This document shows, one piece after another, positions 45,504-53,963 of a DNA stretch of 64,000 bases. The position numbers and the translations under genes are program-made. Numbering within the stretch: position 1 is the stretch's first letter; every line of letters begins with the position of its first letter. The notes under the pieces are model-generated. The model was not told the origin of the DNA. It was given only the letters and a program-made list of their open reading frames with translations, and searched no databases. The stretch lies in the NCBI GenBank assembly GCA_040510195.1, contig JBEVJK010000136.1:1-64000 (forward strand). The letters run 5' to 3'. The DNA is from JBEVJK01 sp040510195 (GTDB lineage: Bacteria > Pseudomonadota > Alphaproteobacteria > Rhizobiales > Rhizobiaceae).

Positions 45504-45533
45504 AGGCCCGGCGGCTCAGGTCGCCGGGCCTTC
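45504..45533. terminator. Bidirectional terminator-like hairpin between convergent genes
   Basis: A 10-bp perfect stem AGGCCCGGCG/CGCCGGGCCT with an 8-base loop overlaps the last codons of the minus-strand kinase ending at 45516 and follows the small lipoprotein gene. Confidence 0.7.
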
Positions 45534-47195
45534 GCGTATCCTGGCGGCCGCCATCGGCACCTCGATCGTCACCGTCAATCCCCGCTGGTGGAACCGGCGG
45601 GCGATGCGGCCCCCGAGCTCGCTCTTGATGCTCATGTCGATGAGCTTGGTGCCGAAGCTCGTCTCGTCCGGATCGGCGAGCGGCTCGACGCTGGCCTCGT
45701 GCCAGGCCAGGGTGAGCACGTCGCCCTCGCTACCTTTGCCGACCGCCCATTCGACGCGCAAACCGCCGCGGCCGCGGCCGGCATCGCCGTATTTCAGGGC
45801 ATTGGTCGCCAGCTCGTGGAAGGTGAGGCCGAGCGCCTGCGTCGCCGTCTCGTCGAGCTCGACGCCGGGACCGACGAGGGTCTCCGGCTCCAGGTTCTTG
45901 CCGAAGACCTGCTCCAGTTCCGTGCGCAGCAGCGCGTGAAGGTCGGCCTTCTGCCAGCGCGACCGGGTCAGCATGTCTTGCGAGGCGGCCATGGCCTGCA
46001 GACGGGCCGAGAAGCTGGCTGAAAACTCGTCCATCGAGGAAGAATGAGCGGCCGTCTGTCGGGCGATCGCCAGCACGCGGGCGATCGAGTTCTTGATGCG
46101 GTGCTTCATCTCCTGGAGCATCAGCTCGCGCTCGACCAGGCTCTTCTCGGTCGTGCTCTGCAGCTTCTCCACCGCCGAGTAGGCGCGGTCCTGCCAGCGC
46201 GACAGGAGCGCGATCGCCGCCGCCAGCATCAGGCCGACGAGGCCGAGCGCCACCGGGATGATCGGCGAGGAGGGCAAGAGGAAGCCTTCGGTGGGTCGAA
46301 AAAGGACAGTCCAGGTCTGGTCGGCGACGTTCAGCTCGCGCTTGACCAGGTGGGACTGCGCCAGGCTGGCATTGGGCTTCGCCTGCGATCGGAACAGCAA
46401 GGTGGCGTCGCTCGCCGCGGTGCCCTCGTAGATCTCGACATTGACCGGCAGGAGCGGCGTCTGGCCAAGCGCGGCACCGAACAGCTCGTTGGCACGAAAC
46501 GCGGCGTAGAGCAGCCCGTCGACGGCGCCTTCCACGCCCGCCGACGCCGGGTCGCGCAAGCGCAGAAAGACGAGGAAGCCCGCATAGGCCTGGGCGCCGA
46601 CCACCTGACCGAGCTCGACCATGCCTGTGGCGTGCAGCCGATCGTCGCCGAGAGCGGCATCCAGGGCGGCGCGCCGGTGGGGGTCGCTGTACATGTCGAA
46701 GCCCATCCCGCGATTGTCTTGGAGCGGCGCAAAGAGGACGACCGGCAGGCGCACGGGCTCGCCGCTCGCTGGCCAGATGCCTCGCCGCGACCCGTATTGC
46801 TCGGCCAGGAAGGCGTCAGTGGCGGCGGCATTCTCCGGCCGCGCGAGCCGCAGGAAGCCGATGCCGCGAAGGCCGGTGAAGGCCCGGTCGATCTGCAGGG
46901 TGTTGACGAAATCGGAAAAGGCGGCGGACGAAACACGGCCGTGCTCGACCTTCATGTAGGCATGAGCGGCGCGCAGCAGGGCCAGATGGAGGTCGATGCG
47001 CGCCTCGATACGGGACAGCGCATCCTCGGCCAACGCCTCGAACTTGATGCGGCCCGCCTCCTCGCTCGCACGATAGGCGAACGCGGCCATCACCAGGCTG
47101 GCCAGGGCGACCGAAAGGAAGACGGCAAAGGGGAACAGCTTCTTCAACGACGAGGTTTCCGGGAACCCGGCACTTTTAGCAACTACGGTCCCCAA
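45516..47195 (-). CDS. CHASE-domain HWE-family histidine kinase
   Basis: The 559-residue membrane sensor has a membrane helix at about 20-42, an extracytoplasmic CHASE domain (about 75-300: AHAYMKVEHGRVSSAAFSDF, GLRGIGFLRLARP), a second helix at about 311-332 and an HWE kinase core. The phosphoacceptor is H365 in QEMKHRIKNSIARVLAI, followed by RLQAMAASQDML and an ATPase domain with FHELATNALKYGD. It is a second possible PhyR phosphodonor near the stress locus. The start is TTG 47195, and a TTG 16 codons further in is an alternative. It follows the kinase at 47220 by 24 bases. Confidence 0.9.
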   Translation of the reverse strand: MGTVVAKSAGFPETSSLKKLFPFAVFLSVALASLVMAAFAYRASEEAGRIKFEALAEDALSRIEARIDLHLALLRAAHAYMKVEHGRVSSAAFSDFVNTLQIDRAFTGLRGIGFLRLARPENAAATDAFLAEQYGSRRGIWPASGEPVRLPVVLFAPLQDNRGMGFDMYSDPHRRAALDAALGDDRLHATGMVELGQVVGAQAYAGFLVFLRLRDPASAGVEGAVDGLLYAAFRANELFGAALGQTPLLPVNVEIYEGTAASDATLLFRSQAKPNASLAQSHLVKRELNVADQTWTVLFRPTEGFLLPSSPIIPVALGLVGLMLAAAIALLSRWQDRAYSAVEKLQSTTEKSLVERELMLQEMKHRIKNSIARVLAIARQTAAHSSSMDEFSASFSARLQAMAASQDMLTRSRWQKADLHALLRTELEQVFGKNLEPETLVGPGVELDETATQALGLTFHELATNALKYGDAGRGRGGLRVEWAVGKGSEGDVLTLAWHEASVEPLADPDETSFGTKLIDMSIKSELGGRIARRFHQRGLTVTIEVPMAAARIREGPAT

Positions 47196-47219
47196 TGCAA
47201 ACGCGCCGGCGCCTGCCCT

Positions 47220-49307
47220 TCAGCGGCCGAGATTGACCTGGTCGGTGATGGCCGCGAGTACGCCGCGCACGTCGAGCGTGCTGAAGGGCTTTTCCAGGAT
47301 CTGCGGCCGGAGAGGGGCCGGCAGCTCCTCGATCTCGGCGCGCGCGCCGATCATGTCGCCGGTGACCAGCACGAACCGCCGCGCCAGCGCGGCGCGCAGG
47401 TCGAGGAGCTCGCGATAAATGGTCATGCCGTTGGTGCCGGGCATCCTGAGGTCGCTGAACACGATGTCGGGCTCGAAGGCGCGCAGTTCCTCCCCGGCCG
47501 AGGTCCAGGCGCTGACCAGTTTGGACTTGACGCCCATCAGCTCCAGAATGTCGGCGAGCGAGGCGGCCACGTCGGGCTCGTCGTCGATGATCAGCGCCTG
47601 CGCCAGTCCGGGCATTGTTGGCCGGCCGGCGGCCGTGGCGACGACGTCGCGGTCCATGCCGGGCAGCTCGACCGAAAAGCGGGCGCCGGACGGCTCGACT
47701 GGCTCGAACCAGATGCGCCCGCCATGGCGCTCGACGATGGAGCGCGAGATCGACAGGCCGATGCCGGTGCCGACGCCGACGGGCTTGGTGGTGAAATAGG
47801 ATTCGAAGATGCGCTCGCGGATCTCGTCCGGCACGCCCGGCCCGTTGTCCTCGACCGAGAAGGCGCAGGGGCCGTTCGCCAGGCGATAGGTGCGCACCTT
47901 GATGCGCCGCTCTCCCGTATTGGCGGCCAGCGCATGCTGGCTGTTGACGAGGAAGTTGGCGACGACCTGGGTGATGTGGTCGGCGTCGGCCATCACCCGC
48001 ACCGCGCCGGGCGCGAAGTCGGTCTCGATGCCGATGCCGCTGCTGCGGGCGCCGTAGGCGGTGACCTCGAGCGCCGAGCGCACGACCTGGTTGAGGTCGG
48101 TCTCGGATTGGCTGGTCGGGTGCAGCCGAACCATGCCGAGGAAGCTCTTGACGATGCGCCCGCAACGCTCGGCGGCGGCGCGCACTTTCTCGGCGCGCGA
48201 CTTGGTCTGCGGGTCGGCGGCGAACTCGTGCAGCAAGGTCGACTGGGCGACGACCACTGCCAGAGGGTTGTTCAGCTCGTGGGAGACGCCGGCGAGCAAG
48301 GAGCCCATCGCCGCCATCTTCTCGTTCTGGTGCAGCCGGTCGCGCTGGCGGTTGATCTCTTCCTCGGCACGCCGCTTGTCGCGCAGGTCGCGCACCGAGC
48401 CGAAGAACAGCCGACGGTCGGCGACCTTCATCTCGGTGACGGTGAGCTCGATCGGGAAGATCTCGCCGGCGGCGTTCTGGGTGATCGTTTCCAGGCGCTG
48501 GCCGACCATCGGCGCGCCGCGCCCGGCCATGTACTCCGCCCCGTTGGAGTAGCCGACCCGGTAGTATTCGGGGATCAGCGTGTCCAGAGCGTCCTTGCCG
48601 ATGATCTCGGCGCGCTGCCAGCCGAACATGCGCTCGGCGGCGGGGTTGAATTCGATGATGTTGCCGGTTTCGTCGAGCACCACGATGCCGTCGAGCGAGG
48701 CCTGCAGCATGGTGCGGCGGATGATCTCGCTGACATGGGCGTCGGACAGCGAGCGCTCTATGGCGTCGCCGAGCGCCAGGGCGACGATGTCCATCGCCGC
48801 CTTCTCGTCATCGGTCCAGTCGCGTTCGTTCATGCAGTCGTTGACGGCGAGCGTGCCCCAAACGTGGCCGTGGGCGAAGACGGCCACCGAAAGAAACGAC
48901 TTGATCAGCTGGCGCTCGAAGTCTTGCCTCAAGAAGCCGTCGATCTCGCGCGTGTGGCCGGCGAAAATCTTGCCCTGCCGCACCTCTTCGGAGAGGCGAA
49001 GGAGCAGCGGGTCGTCGTCGACGATCGACTGGACGATGACGGTGGGCGGGTTGGCCATGCCGGAGATCGTGTCGTCGACCCAGAAGGCGACGATCGACTG
49101 GGCGAAGCCCTTGCCGGGTACCTCCCGCAACCTGAACAGGATCGCCCGGTGGATGTTCAGCCCATGCGCCAGGTCTTCGAGGATTCCGGCCACCTCGGCC
49201 TGCCAGTCGGCGGCGTGGCGCAGGCGCCTCAGGATGCGCGCCGTCATCACCGGCAGGCCGGCGTCGGATGCACCGGGATCGAGGTTGACGGGATGGGCGT
49301 CGTTCAT
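47220..49307 (-). CDS. GAF-PAS histidine kinase with C-terminal receiver
   Basis: The 695-residue soluble hybrid kinase has a GAF domain (about 30-185), a PAS domain (about 195-310: DGIVVLDETGNIIEFNPAAE), HisKA with H343 in AGVSHELNNPLAVV, HATPase with VEDNGPGVPDEI and GTGIGLSIS, and a receiver with phosphoacceptor in VFSDLRMPGTNG. The HELNNPLA type of phosphoacceptor box is common in NtrB-like and one-component hybrid kinases. It lies 46 bases downstream of an OmpR-type regulator gene on the same strand and is a likely partner. Confidence 0.92.
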   Translation of the reverse strand: MNDAHPVNLDPGASDAGLPVMTARILRRLRHAADWQAEVAGILEDLAHGLNIHRAILFRLREVPGKGFAQSIVAFWVDDTISGMANPPTVIVQSIVDDDPLLLRLSEEVRQGKIFAGHTREIDGFLRQDFERQLIKSFLSVAVFAHGHVWGTLAVNDCMNERDWTDDEKAAMDIVALALGDAIERSLSDAHVSEIIRRTMLQASLDGIVVLDETGNIIEFNPAAERMFGWQRAEIIGKDALDTLIPEYYRVGYSNGAEYMAGRGAPMVGQRLETITQNAAGEIFPIELTVTEMKVADRRLFFGSVRDLRDKRRAEEEINRQRDRLHQNEKMAAMGSLLAGVSHELNNPLAVVVAQSTLLHEFAADPQTKSRAEKVRAAAERCGRIVKSFLGMVRLHPTSQSETDLNQVVRSALEVTAYGARSSGIGIETDFAPGAVRVMADADHITQVVANFLVNSQHALAANTGERRIKVRTYRLANGPCAFSVEDNGPGVPDEIRERIFESYFTTKPVGVGTGIGLSISRSIVERHGGRIWFEPVEPSGARFSVELPGMDRDVVATAAGRPTMPGLAQALIIDDEPDVAASLADILELMGVKSKLVSAWTSAGEELRAFEPDIVFSDLRMPGTNGMTIYRELLDLRAALARRFVLVTGDMIGARAEIEELPAPLRPQILEKPFSTLDVRGVLAAITDQVNLGR

Positions 49308-49353
49308 GCAGGCGGCTCCGGCGCACGCCGCCCACGTGCGCCAGCCGAAACGA

Positions 49354-50148
49354 TCAGCTGCCGTCGCCCGCGGTCGGCAGGGCGAATATATACCCTTCTC
49401 CGCGAACCGTCCTCAGGAAGCGCGGATTGGCCGGATCCTCCTCGATTTTCTTGCGCAGCCGCATGATGCGGATGTCGACGGCGCGCGAAGATTCCGGGTC
49501 CTCGGCGAAACCGACCGCCTCGGACAGCGCGGCGCGCGTCAGCAGTCGGTTGGAGCGGGTCAGGAACACCTCCAGCATGTCGAACTCGCTCTTGGCCAGG
49601 TCGATGACGTCGCCATCGGGGCCGGTGATCATGCGGCCGTCGAGGTCGGCCTGGTAGCCGCCGAAGGAAAAGACGCGGCGCGCTGCATGTTCCGGCTTGG
49701 CCGCGGCGGTCGGTTTTTCGCCGCGCTCGCTGGGGGCCGGAACGCGGCGCAGGACGCTGCGCACCCGCGCCAGCAGCTCGCGCAGCTCGTAGGGCTTGAC
49801 CACATAGTCGTCGGCGCCTAGCTCCAAACCGACGATGCGGTCGATGGCGGTGCCGGCGGCGGTGGCGAAGATCAGGCCGATCGGCATCTGCCCGCGCAGC
49901 CAGCGGGCCAGCGACAGACCGTCCTCGCCCGGCATGGCGATGTCCAGGATGGCCAGGTGGAAGCTCTGCTCGGCAACCAGCGCGCGCATCTCGGCGGCAT
50001 CGGCGGCAGCCGCGACGTCGAAGCCATTGGCGCCGAGATACTCCGCGACGGCCTCCCTGAGGTCGGGCTCGTCCTCGACAATGGCAATCCGCGCACGCAG
50101 TGGTGTCTCGCCTCCGCTATCGGCGGAAAGTAAATTGGGTATAAACAT
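49354..50148 (-). CDS. OmpR-family response regulator
   Basis: The 264-residue regulator has a receiver with acidic pair in IAIVEDEPDL, phosphoacceptor D69 in LAILDIAMPGEDG and lysine in DDYVVKPYELRE. A linker and a winged helix follow, ending DIRIMRLRKKIEEDPANPRF then VRGEGYIFAL. It leads the minus-strand cluster with the GAF-PAS kinase. The spacing to the divergent regulator at 50193 is only 44 bases. The start has a weak ribosome-binding site. Confidence 0.93.
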   Translation of the reverse strand: MFIPNLLSADSGGETPLRARIAIVEDEPDLREAVAEYLGANGFDVAAAADAAEMRALVAEQSFHLAILDIAMPGEDGLSLARWLRGQMPIGLIFATAAGTAIDRIVGLELGADDYVVKPYELRELLARVRSVLRRVPAPSERGEKPTAAAKPEHAARRVFSFGGYQADLDGRMITGPDGDVIDLAKSEFDMLEVFLTRSNRLLTRAALSEAVGFAEDPESSRAVDIRIMRLRKKIEEDPANPRFLRTVRGEGYIFALPTAGDGS

Positions 50149-50192
50149 GTTGTCCAGTCTGTCGTTCTTAGCTTTCTGTATGGGCCCAAATC

Positions 50193-50876
50193 ATGGTTGG
50201 GAGACCAGTTGCTGCGCTGCTATGCCTTTCGGAGGACGCCGCCCTCCTGATCGGCGATTACCTCGAGCGGCGCGGCCATGTGGTCAGCCGTGCCGCGGAA
50301 GAATGGGAGGCCGACGCCCTTCTGTCGGCCGGCGGCGTGGACGTTGCGATCGCCGCGCTCGACAGCGGCGGCGGTCCGGGGATGGAGCTTCTTAGGCGCT
50401 ACGGCCAAAAGGGGCCGGCCTTTGTCATGATCGCGCCCGGCAACGAGCTGATCGGGAAGGTGCTGGCGCTCGAACTCGGCGCGGCGGACGTTGTGGAACA
50501 ACCGGTCAACCTGCGCGAGTTGGCCGCGCGCGTCGCCGGCCTGCTGACGCGCGCCGGCAAGGCGGTTCCGGACCTGATCGTCCTGGAGAATTCGACCGTG
50601 GACCTCAAGGCGGCCCTGGTCATGCACAAATCCGGCCACGAGGAGCAGCTCTCCCCCGGCCAGATCGCCCTGCTCAAGCTGTTCGTCGCCAGCCCACGCA
50701 AAGTCCTGACGCGCGACGACATCATCGCCGCGGCGCCAGCCGAAAGTTCCGACGCATTCGACCGCTCGATCGACTCGCGGATCGTGCGGCTGAGGCGGAA
50801 GCTCGACACCGAGAGCATCGCGACCATCCGCGGCTCCGGGTACCGGTTCGATCCGCCGGGAGACCGGCAGAGCTAG
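50193..50876 (+). CDS. OmpR-type regulator with a degenerate receiver domain
   Basis: The 227-residue protein keeps the receiver plus winged-helix layout, but the phosphorylation site is altered. In the third strand (VDVAIAALDSGGGPG) the position of the phosphoacceptor Asp is Ala, with Asp two residues later. The conserved Lys of the fifth strand is replaced in VVEQPVNLRE (VEQP instead of VKP). The DNA-binding domain looks normal, ending RSIDSRIVRLRRKLDTESIA then IRGSGYRFDP. It probably works without phosphorylation or senses something else. It is divergent from the conventional regulator at 49354. Confidence 0.85.
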   Translation: MVGRPVAALLCLSEDAALLIGDYLERRGHVVSRAAEEWEADALLSAGGVDVAIAALDSGGGPGMELLRRYGQKGPAFVMIAPGNELIGKVLALELGAADVVEQPVNLRELAARVAGLLTRAGKAVPDLIVLENSTVDLKAALVMHKSGHEEQLSPGQIALLKLFVASPRKVLTRDDIIAAAPAESSDAFDRSIDSRIVRLRRKLDTESIATIRGSGYRFDPPGDRQS

Positions 50877-51022
50877 GCCGGGCGGAGGCCCGAGTGCCCG
50901 GCGAATCCATCTTTCCCGAGGGCCGGTTTGCCGTCCCGGATCATGACAACGATCTGCTCGGCCACTTGTCATCGACGAGTCGGCTTAGCCTCCTCGCCCT
51001 TGGGCCCCATGCTTTCAGCCAT

Positions 51023-51202
51023 TCAACCTGCCGTGCGCGCCGACTTGTGGGTGGTCTCAACCGACGAGATCGCGGTCGATGCCTTCGAGCTCCGGTCGGC
51101 GGCCGGCGCTTTCATCAACACGGCGACCACGGCCGCGAAGCCGAGCAGCGCCTGGCTGTAGATGAGAACCGACATCACTGCGGCTGCCTTGTTCGAACGC
51201 AT
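51023..51202 (-). CDS. Small membrane protein, 59 residues
   Basis: ATG 51202 has a very good ribosome-binding site, GGAGGAG six bases before the start. The product reads MRSNKAAAVMSVLIYSQALL, then GFAAVVAVLMKAPAADRSSK and a short polar end. It has a single membrane helix (about 8-30) and a cytoplasmic or periplasmic tail. Longer plus-strand frames here are shadows. The product is not one I can name. Confidence 0.6.
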   Translation of the reverse strand: MRSNKAAAVMSVLIYSQALLGFAAVVAVLMKAPAADRSSKASTAISSVETTHKSARTAG

Positions 51203-51717
51203 CGTCCACTCCTCCGGCTTGGAACTCTTGCGGTTCCGGTTGCGGAAACGAAAACCGGCAGCGCATCCGGTCAGCAGCGTGGGTCACCCAGTTGCCCCCA
51301 GCCGACTTCGCCGAAGCGATGCCGGGACTGGCCGGGGGCTGATCCCCTACGGGCTGCGCCACGGCGCGCCGCTGGTTTTCGTTTCCGCTGAGCGCACCAT
51401 GCGAGCGCTTTGTATCGAAACGATGCCGCCGCGCCGGATTTCTGTTACAGAGCGACCGATTTTGTTGCTTTGGTGCCCGGAACCTTTCGGGGAATGCCCG
51501 AATGTGAAGCGCAGGCACGGAAACACTTGCAAAATCGGGCATTTGCGGCGTCCATCACCCCATGGAACATGACGTTGCGTGAAGCGAAGCTCGGCCGAAA
51601 TTTCATTTCCGCAACGGAAATCGGTTCGAAACAAGACTGCGCCTCCAGCGAAATTAAAGCGAAACCGAAACGCGTCAAAAAGGTGTCAACCAAACAAAAG
51701 CATTTGCGGAGGGCATC
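51203..51717. other. Gene-free stretch before the L,D-transpeptidase gene
   Basis: No frame here has a convincing ribosome-binding site and coherent protein. The right half is noticeably A-rich for this genome, with several GAAA runs between 51590 and 51710, which may be promoter or regulator-binding sequence for the transpeptidase gene. I find no EcfG-type element with correct spacing and no RNA gene. Confidence 0.5.
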
Positions 51718-52173
51718 ATGCGCGGTTTCTTCTTGGAAAGGCTCATCAACATCGTCGCGGCGACGGCTGTCGGCGCCAGCATCGTGGTCGGCGCCACGAC
51801 GGCGCGGGCCGCCAACCAGATCGTCGCCGAGGTGGACATTTCCGAGCAGCGGATGGTCGTGCTGGTCGACGGCCGTCCCACCTTCAACTGGAAGGTCTCG
51901 ACGGCCGGCAAGGGCTATGTGACGCCGGTCGGCGCCTTCAAGCCGACGCGGCTTCACGAGATGTGGTACTCCAAGAAGTACGACAACGCGCCGATGCCCC
52001 ATTCGGTGTTCTTTCATGGCGGCTACGCCGTGCATGCCACGCCCTATGTGAAGCGGCTCGGTCGTCCGGCGTCCCACGGCTGCATCCGCCTGCACCCCGA
52101 CGCGGCGTCCGACTTCTACGCGCTGGTGGAGGCTTTTGGGCCGGCGAACACCTCGATCGTCATCGTCAAATGA
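51718..52173 (+). CDS. L,D-transpeptidase (YkuD family)
   Basis: This is a 151-residue exported enzyme that forms 3-3 peptidoglycan crosslinks or attaches proteins to peptidoglycan. The N-terminal membrane segment or signal (FLERLINIVAATAVGASIVV, cleavage near ARA-AN) is followed by the YkuD fold. The catalytic motif SHGCIRLHPDAA has nucleophile C122 and H120, and H100 lies in HSVFFHGG. This short form is common in Rhizobiales, where LD-transpeptidation is the main crosslink. GGAGGGCATC precedes ATG 51718. Confidence 0.95.
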   Translation: MRGFFLERLINIVAATAVGASIVVGATTARAANQIVAEVDISEQRMVVLVDGRPTFNWKVSTAGKGYVTPVGAFKPTRLHEMWYSKKYDNAPMPHSVFFHGGYAVHATPYVKRLGRPASHGCIRLHPDAASDFYALVEAFGPANTSIVIVK

Positions 52174-52297
52174 TGTCGAACGCCGCGCGAGGCGCGCATT
52201 GCAGCCGGCGCAAGGCAGGCATGCAGCCGCGTGCGTTCAACTTGGCTCGGACCATCCCCATCTGAGCGTCATCGAATTCAAACCCTGTGAGGATGAG

Positions 52298-52435
52298 ATG
52301 AACGTCTACCAGAACTACCGCAAGTGGCGCCGCTACCGCGACACGCTGAACGAGCTCAACCGGCTATCCAACCGCGAGCTCAACGACCTCGGCATCGCCC
52401 GCGGCAATATCGAGCAGATCGCCCGTTCCGCGTGA
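52298..52435 (+). CDS. DUF1127 small Arg-rich protein
   Basis: The 45-residue protein has the DUF1127 signature: MNVYQNYRKWRRYRDTLNEL, then LSNRELNDLGIARGNIEQIA. Members of about this length regulate RNA turnover and phosphate or carbon metabolism in Rhodobacter and Agrobacterium. GAGGATGAG precedes ATG 52298. A terminator follows. The gene lies alone between the L,D-transpeptidase and the urt operon. Confidence 0.9.
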   Translation: MNVYQNYRKWRRYRDTLNELNRLSNRELNDLGIARGNIEQIARSA

Positions 52436-52476
52436 GCCGCGACTGCATAATCGGCCCGCGAAGGGCAAGGCTCTAG

Positions 52477-52502
52477 AACCCGCCGGCTTCGGCGGGTTTT
52501 CT
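52477..52502. terminator. Terminator between the DUF1127 gene and urtE
   Basis: A 9-bp perfect stem AACCCGCCG/CGGCGGGTT with loop GCTT is followed by TTCTTTT on the plus strand. It lies between convergent genes and may serve both. Confidence 0.88.
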
Positions 52503-52511
52503 TTTGCGCGC

Positions 52512-53216
52512 TCAGACGGTGAGGAGTTTGCGCACGTCCACGCGTTCGAGGTCGGCTGCGGGGCCGCGATGGACGATCTGGCCGCGGTCCATGACGTTGA
52601 CCTCGTCGGCCAGCTCGCGGCAGAAATCCAGGTACTGCTCGACCAGCAGCACGGCAATCCCCGCCTGGTCGCGCAAATAGCGGATGGCGCGGCCGATATC
52701 CTTGATGATGGAGGGCTGGATGCCCTCGGTCGGCTCGTCCAACACCAAGAGCTTCGGCCGCAGGACGAGCGCGCGGCCGATCGCAAGCTGCTGCTGCTGG
52801 CCGCCCGAAAGGTCGCCGCCGCGCCGCGCCAGCATGTCGCTCAGCACCGGGAACAGCTCGAAGATGTGTGGCGGAACATGGCGCTCGGCCCGTTTCAGCG
52901 GCGCGAAGCCCGACTCCAGGTTCTCGCGGACGCTGAGCAACGGGAAGATCTCGCGACCCTGCGGCACGTAGGCGATGCCCGACCGGGCGCGGTCGTAGGC
53001 TGCGCTTCGGTCGAGCGTCTTGCCCTCGAAGGCGATGCGTCCCGAGCTCAGCCGGTGGTGGCCGACGATCGCCCGCATGAGGCTGGTCTTGCCGACGCCG
53101 TTGCGGCCGAGCACGCAGGTGATCCGGCCCGCCGCGGCCTGCAGCGAGACGCCGCGCAGGGCCTGAGCGGCGCCGTAGTGGAGCGTGGCGTCGGTGACAT
53201 CGAGCATCGGTTTCAT
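52512..53216 (-). CDS. urtE: Urea ABC transporter ATP-binding protein UrtE
   Basis: This is an ATPase subunit of the high-affinity urea importer. It has 234 residues from ATG 53216. Walker A is GRNGVGKTS, the signature LSGGQQQQLAIGRA and Walker B LLVLDEPTEGIQPSI, which is characteristic of LivF/UrtE proteins. The start overlaps the urtD stop by ATGA, so translation is coupled. It is the last gene of the operon, ahead of a terminator. Confidence 0.96.
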   Translation of the reverse strand: MKPMLDVTDATLHYGAAQALRGVSLQAAAGRITCVLGRNGVGKTSLMRAIVGHHRLSSGRIAFEGKTLDRSAAYDRARSGIAYVPQGREIFPLLSVRENLESGFAPLKRAERHVPPHIFELFPVLSDMLARRGGDLSGGQQQQLAIGRALVLRPKLLVLDEPTEGIQPSIIKDIGRAIRYLRDQAGIAVLLVEQYLDFCRELADEVNVMDRGQIVHRGPAADLERVDVRKLLTV

Positions 53217-53959
53217 CGTCCCAGATAGACCTCGACGACCCGGCTGTCGGCCGAAACGAAATCCAGCGTTCCTTCCGAAAGCACCGAGCCCTCGTGCAGG
53301 CAGGTGACCTTGACGTCGAGCTCGCGCACGAAATGCATATCGTGCTCGACGACGATCACCGAGTGCTCGCGGGCGATGTCCCTGAGCAGGCGGGCCGTTT
53401 CCTCCGTCTCGGCATCGGTCATGCCGGCCACCGGTTCGTCGACCAGCAGGAGCTTGGGGTCCTGGGCGAGCAGCATGCCGATCTCCAGCCATTGCTTCTG
53501 GCCATGCGACAGGCCGCCAGCCGGCATCGCGCGCCGGTCGCCCAGGCGTACGATGCCGAGGATCTCGTCGACGCGCCGCAGTTCGGCCGGCGAGCGGCGG
53601 TGGAACAGAGCGGGGAAGATCGAGCGCGGCCCGTTGAGCGACAGCAAAAGGTTGTCCTCCACCGTGTGGCTCTCGAAGACCGTCGGCTTCTGGAACTTGC
53701 GGCCGATCCCCATCATGGCGATCTCGGCCTCGTCATGGCGGGTGAGGTCGATGACGCCGTCGAAGAAGACCTGGCCGGCATCCGGCCGCGTCTTGCCCGT
53801 CACGATGTCCATCATGGTCGTCTTGCCGGCGCCGTTGGGTCCGATGATGGCCCGCATCTCGCCCCGGTCGAGCACCAGCGACAGGTCGTCGATGGCGCGG
53901 AAGCCGTCGAAGGACACCGAGACGCCGTCGAGATAGAGGATGGTATGGCCGCGGCTCAT
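53213..53959 (-). CDS. urtD: Urea ABC transporter ATP-binding protein UrtD
   Basis: This is the LivG-type ATPase subunit, 248 residues from ATG 53959, chosen because GGAG precedes it. Walker A is GPNGAGKTT, the signature GGLSHGQKQWLEIGM is typical of UrtD, and Walker B is LLLVDEPVAGMTDAE. An Asn-rich segment, VEDNLLLSLNGPRS, follows the Q-loop region. It follows urtC by 4 bases and overlaps urtE. Confidence 0.96.
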   Translation of the reverse strand: MSRGHTILYLDGVSVSFDGFRAIDDLSLVLDRGEMRAIIGPNGAGKTTMMDIVTGKTRPDAGQVFFDGVIDLTRHDEAEIAMMGIGRKFQKPTVFESHTVEDNLLLSLNGPRSIFPALFHRRSPAELRRVDEILGIVRLGDRRAMPAGGLSHGQKQWLEIGMLLAQDPKLLLVDEPVAGMTDAETEETARLLRDIAREHSVIVVEHDMHFVRELDVKVTCLHEGSVLSEGTLDFVSADSRVVEVYLGR

Positions 53960-53963
53960 GCTG

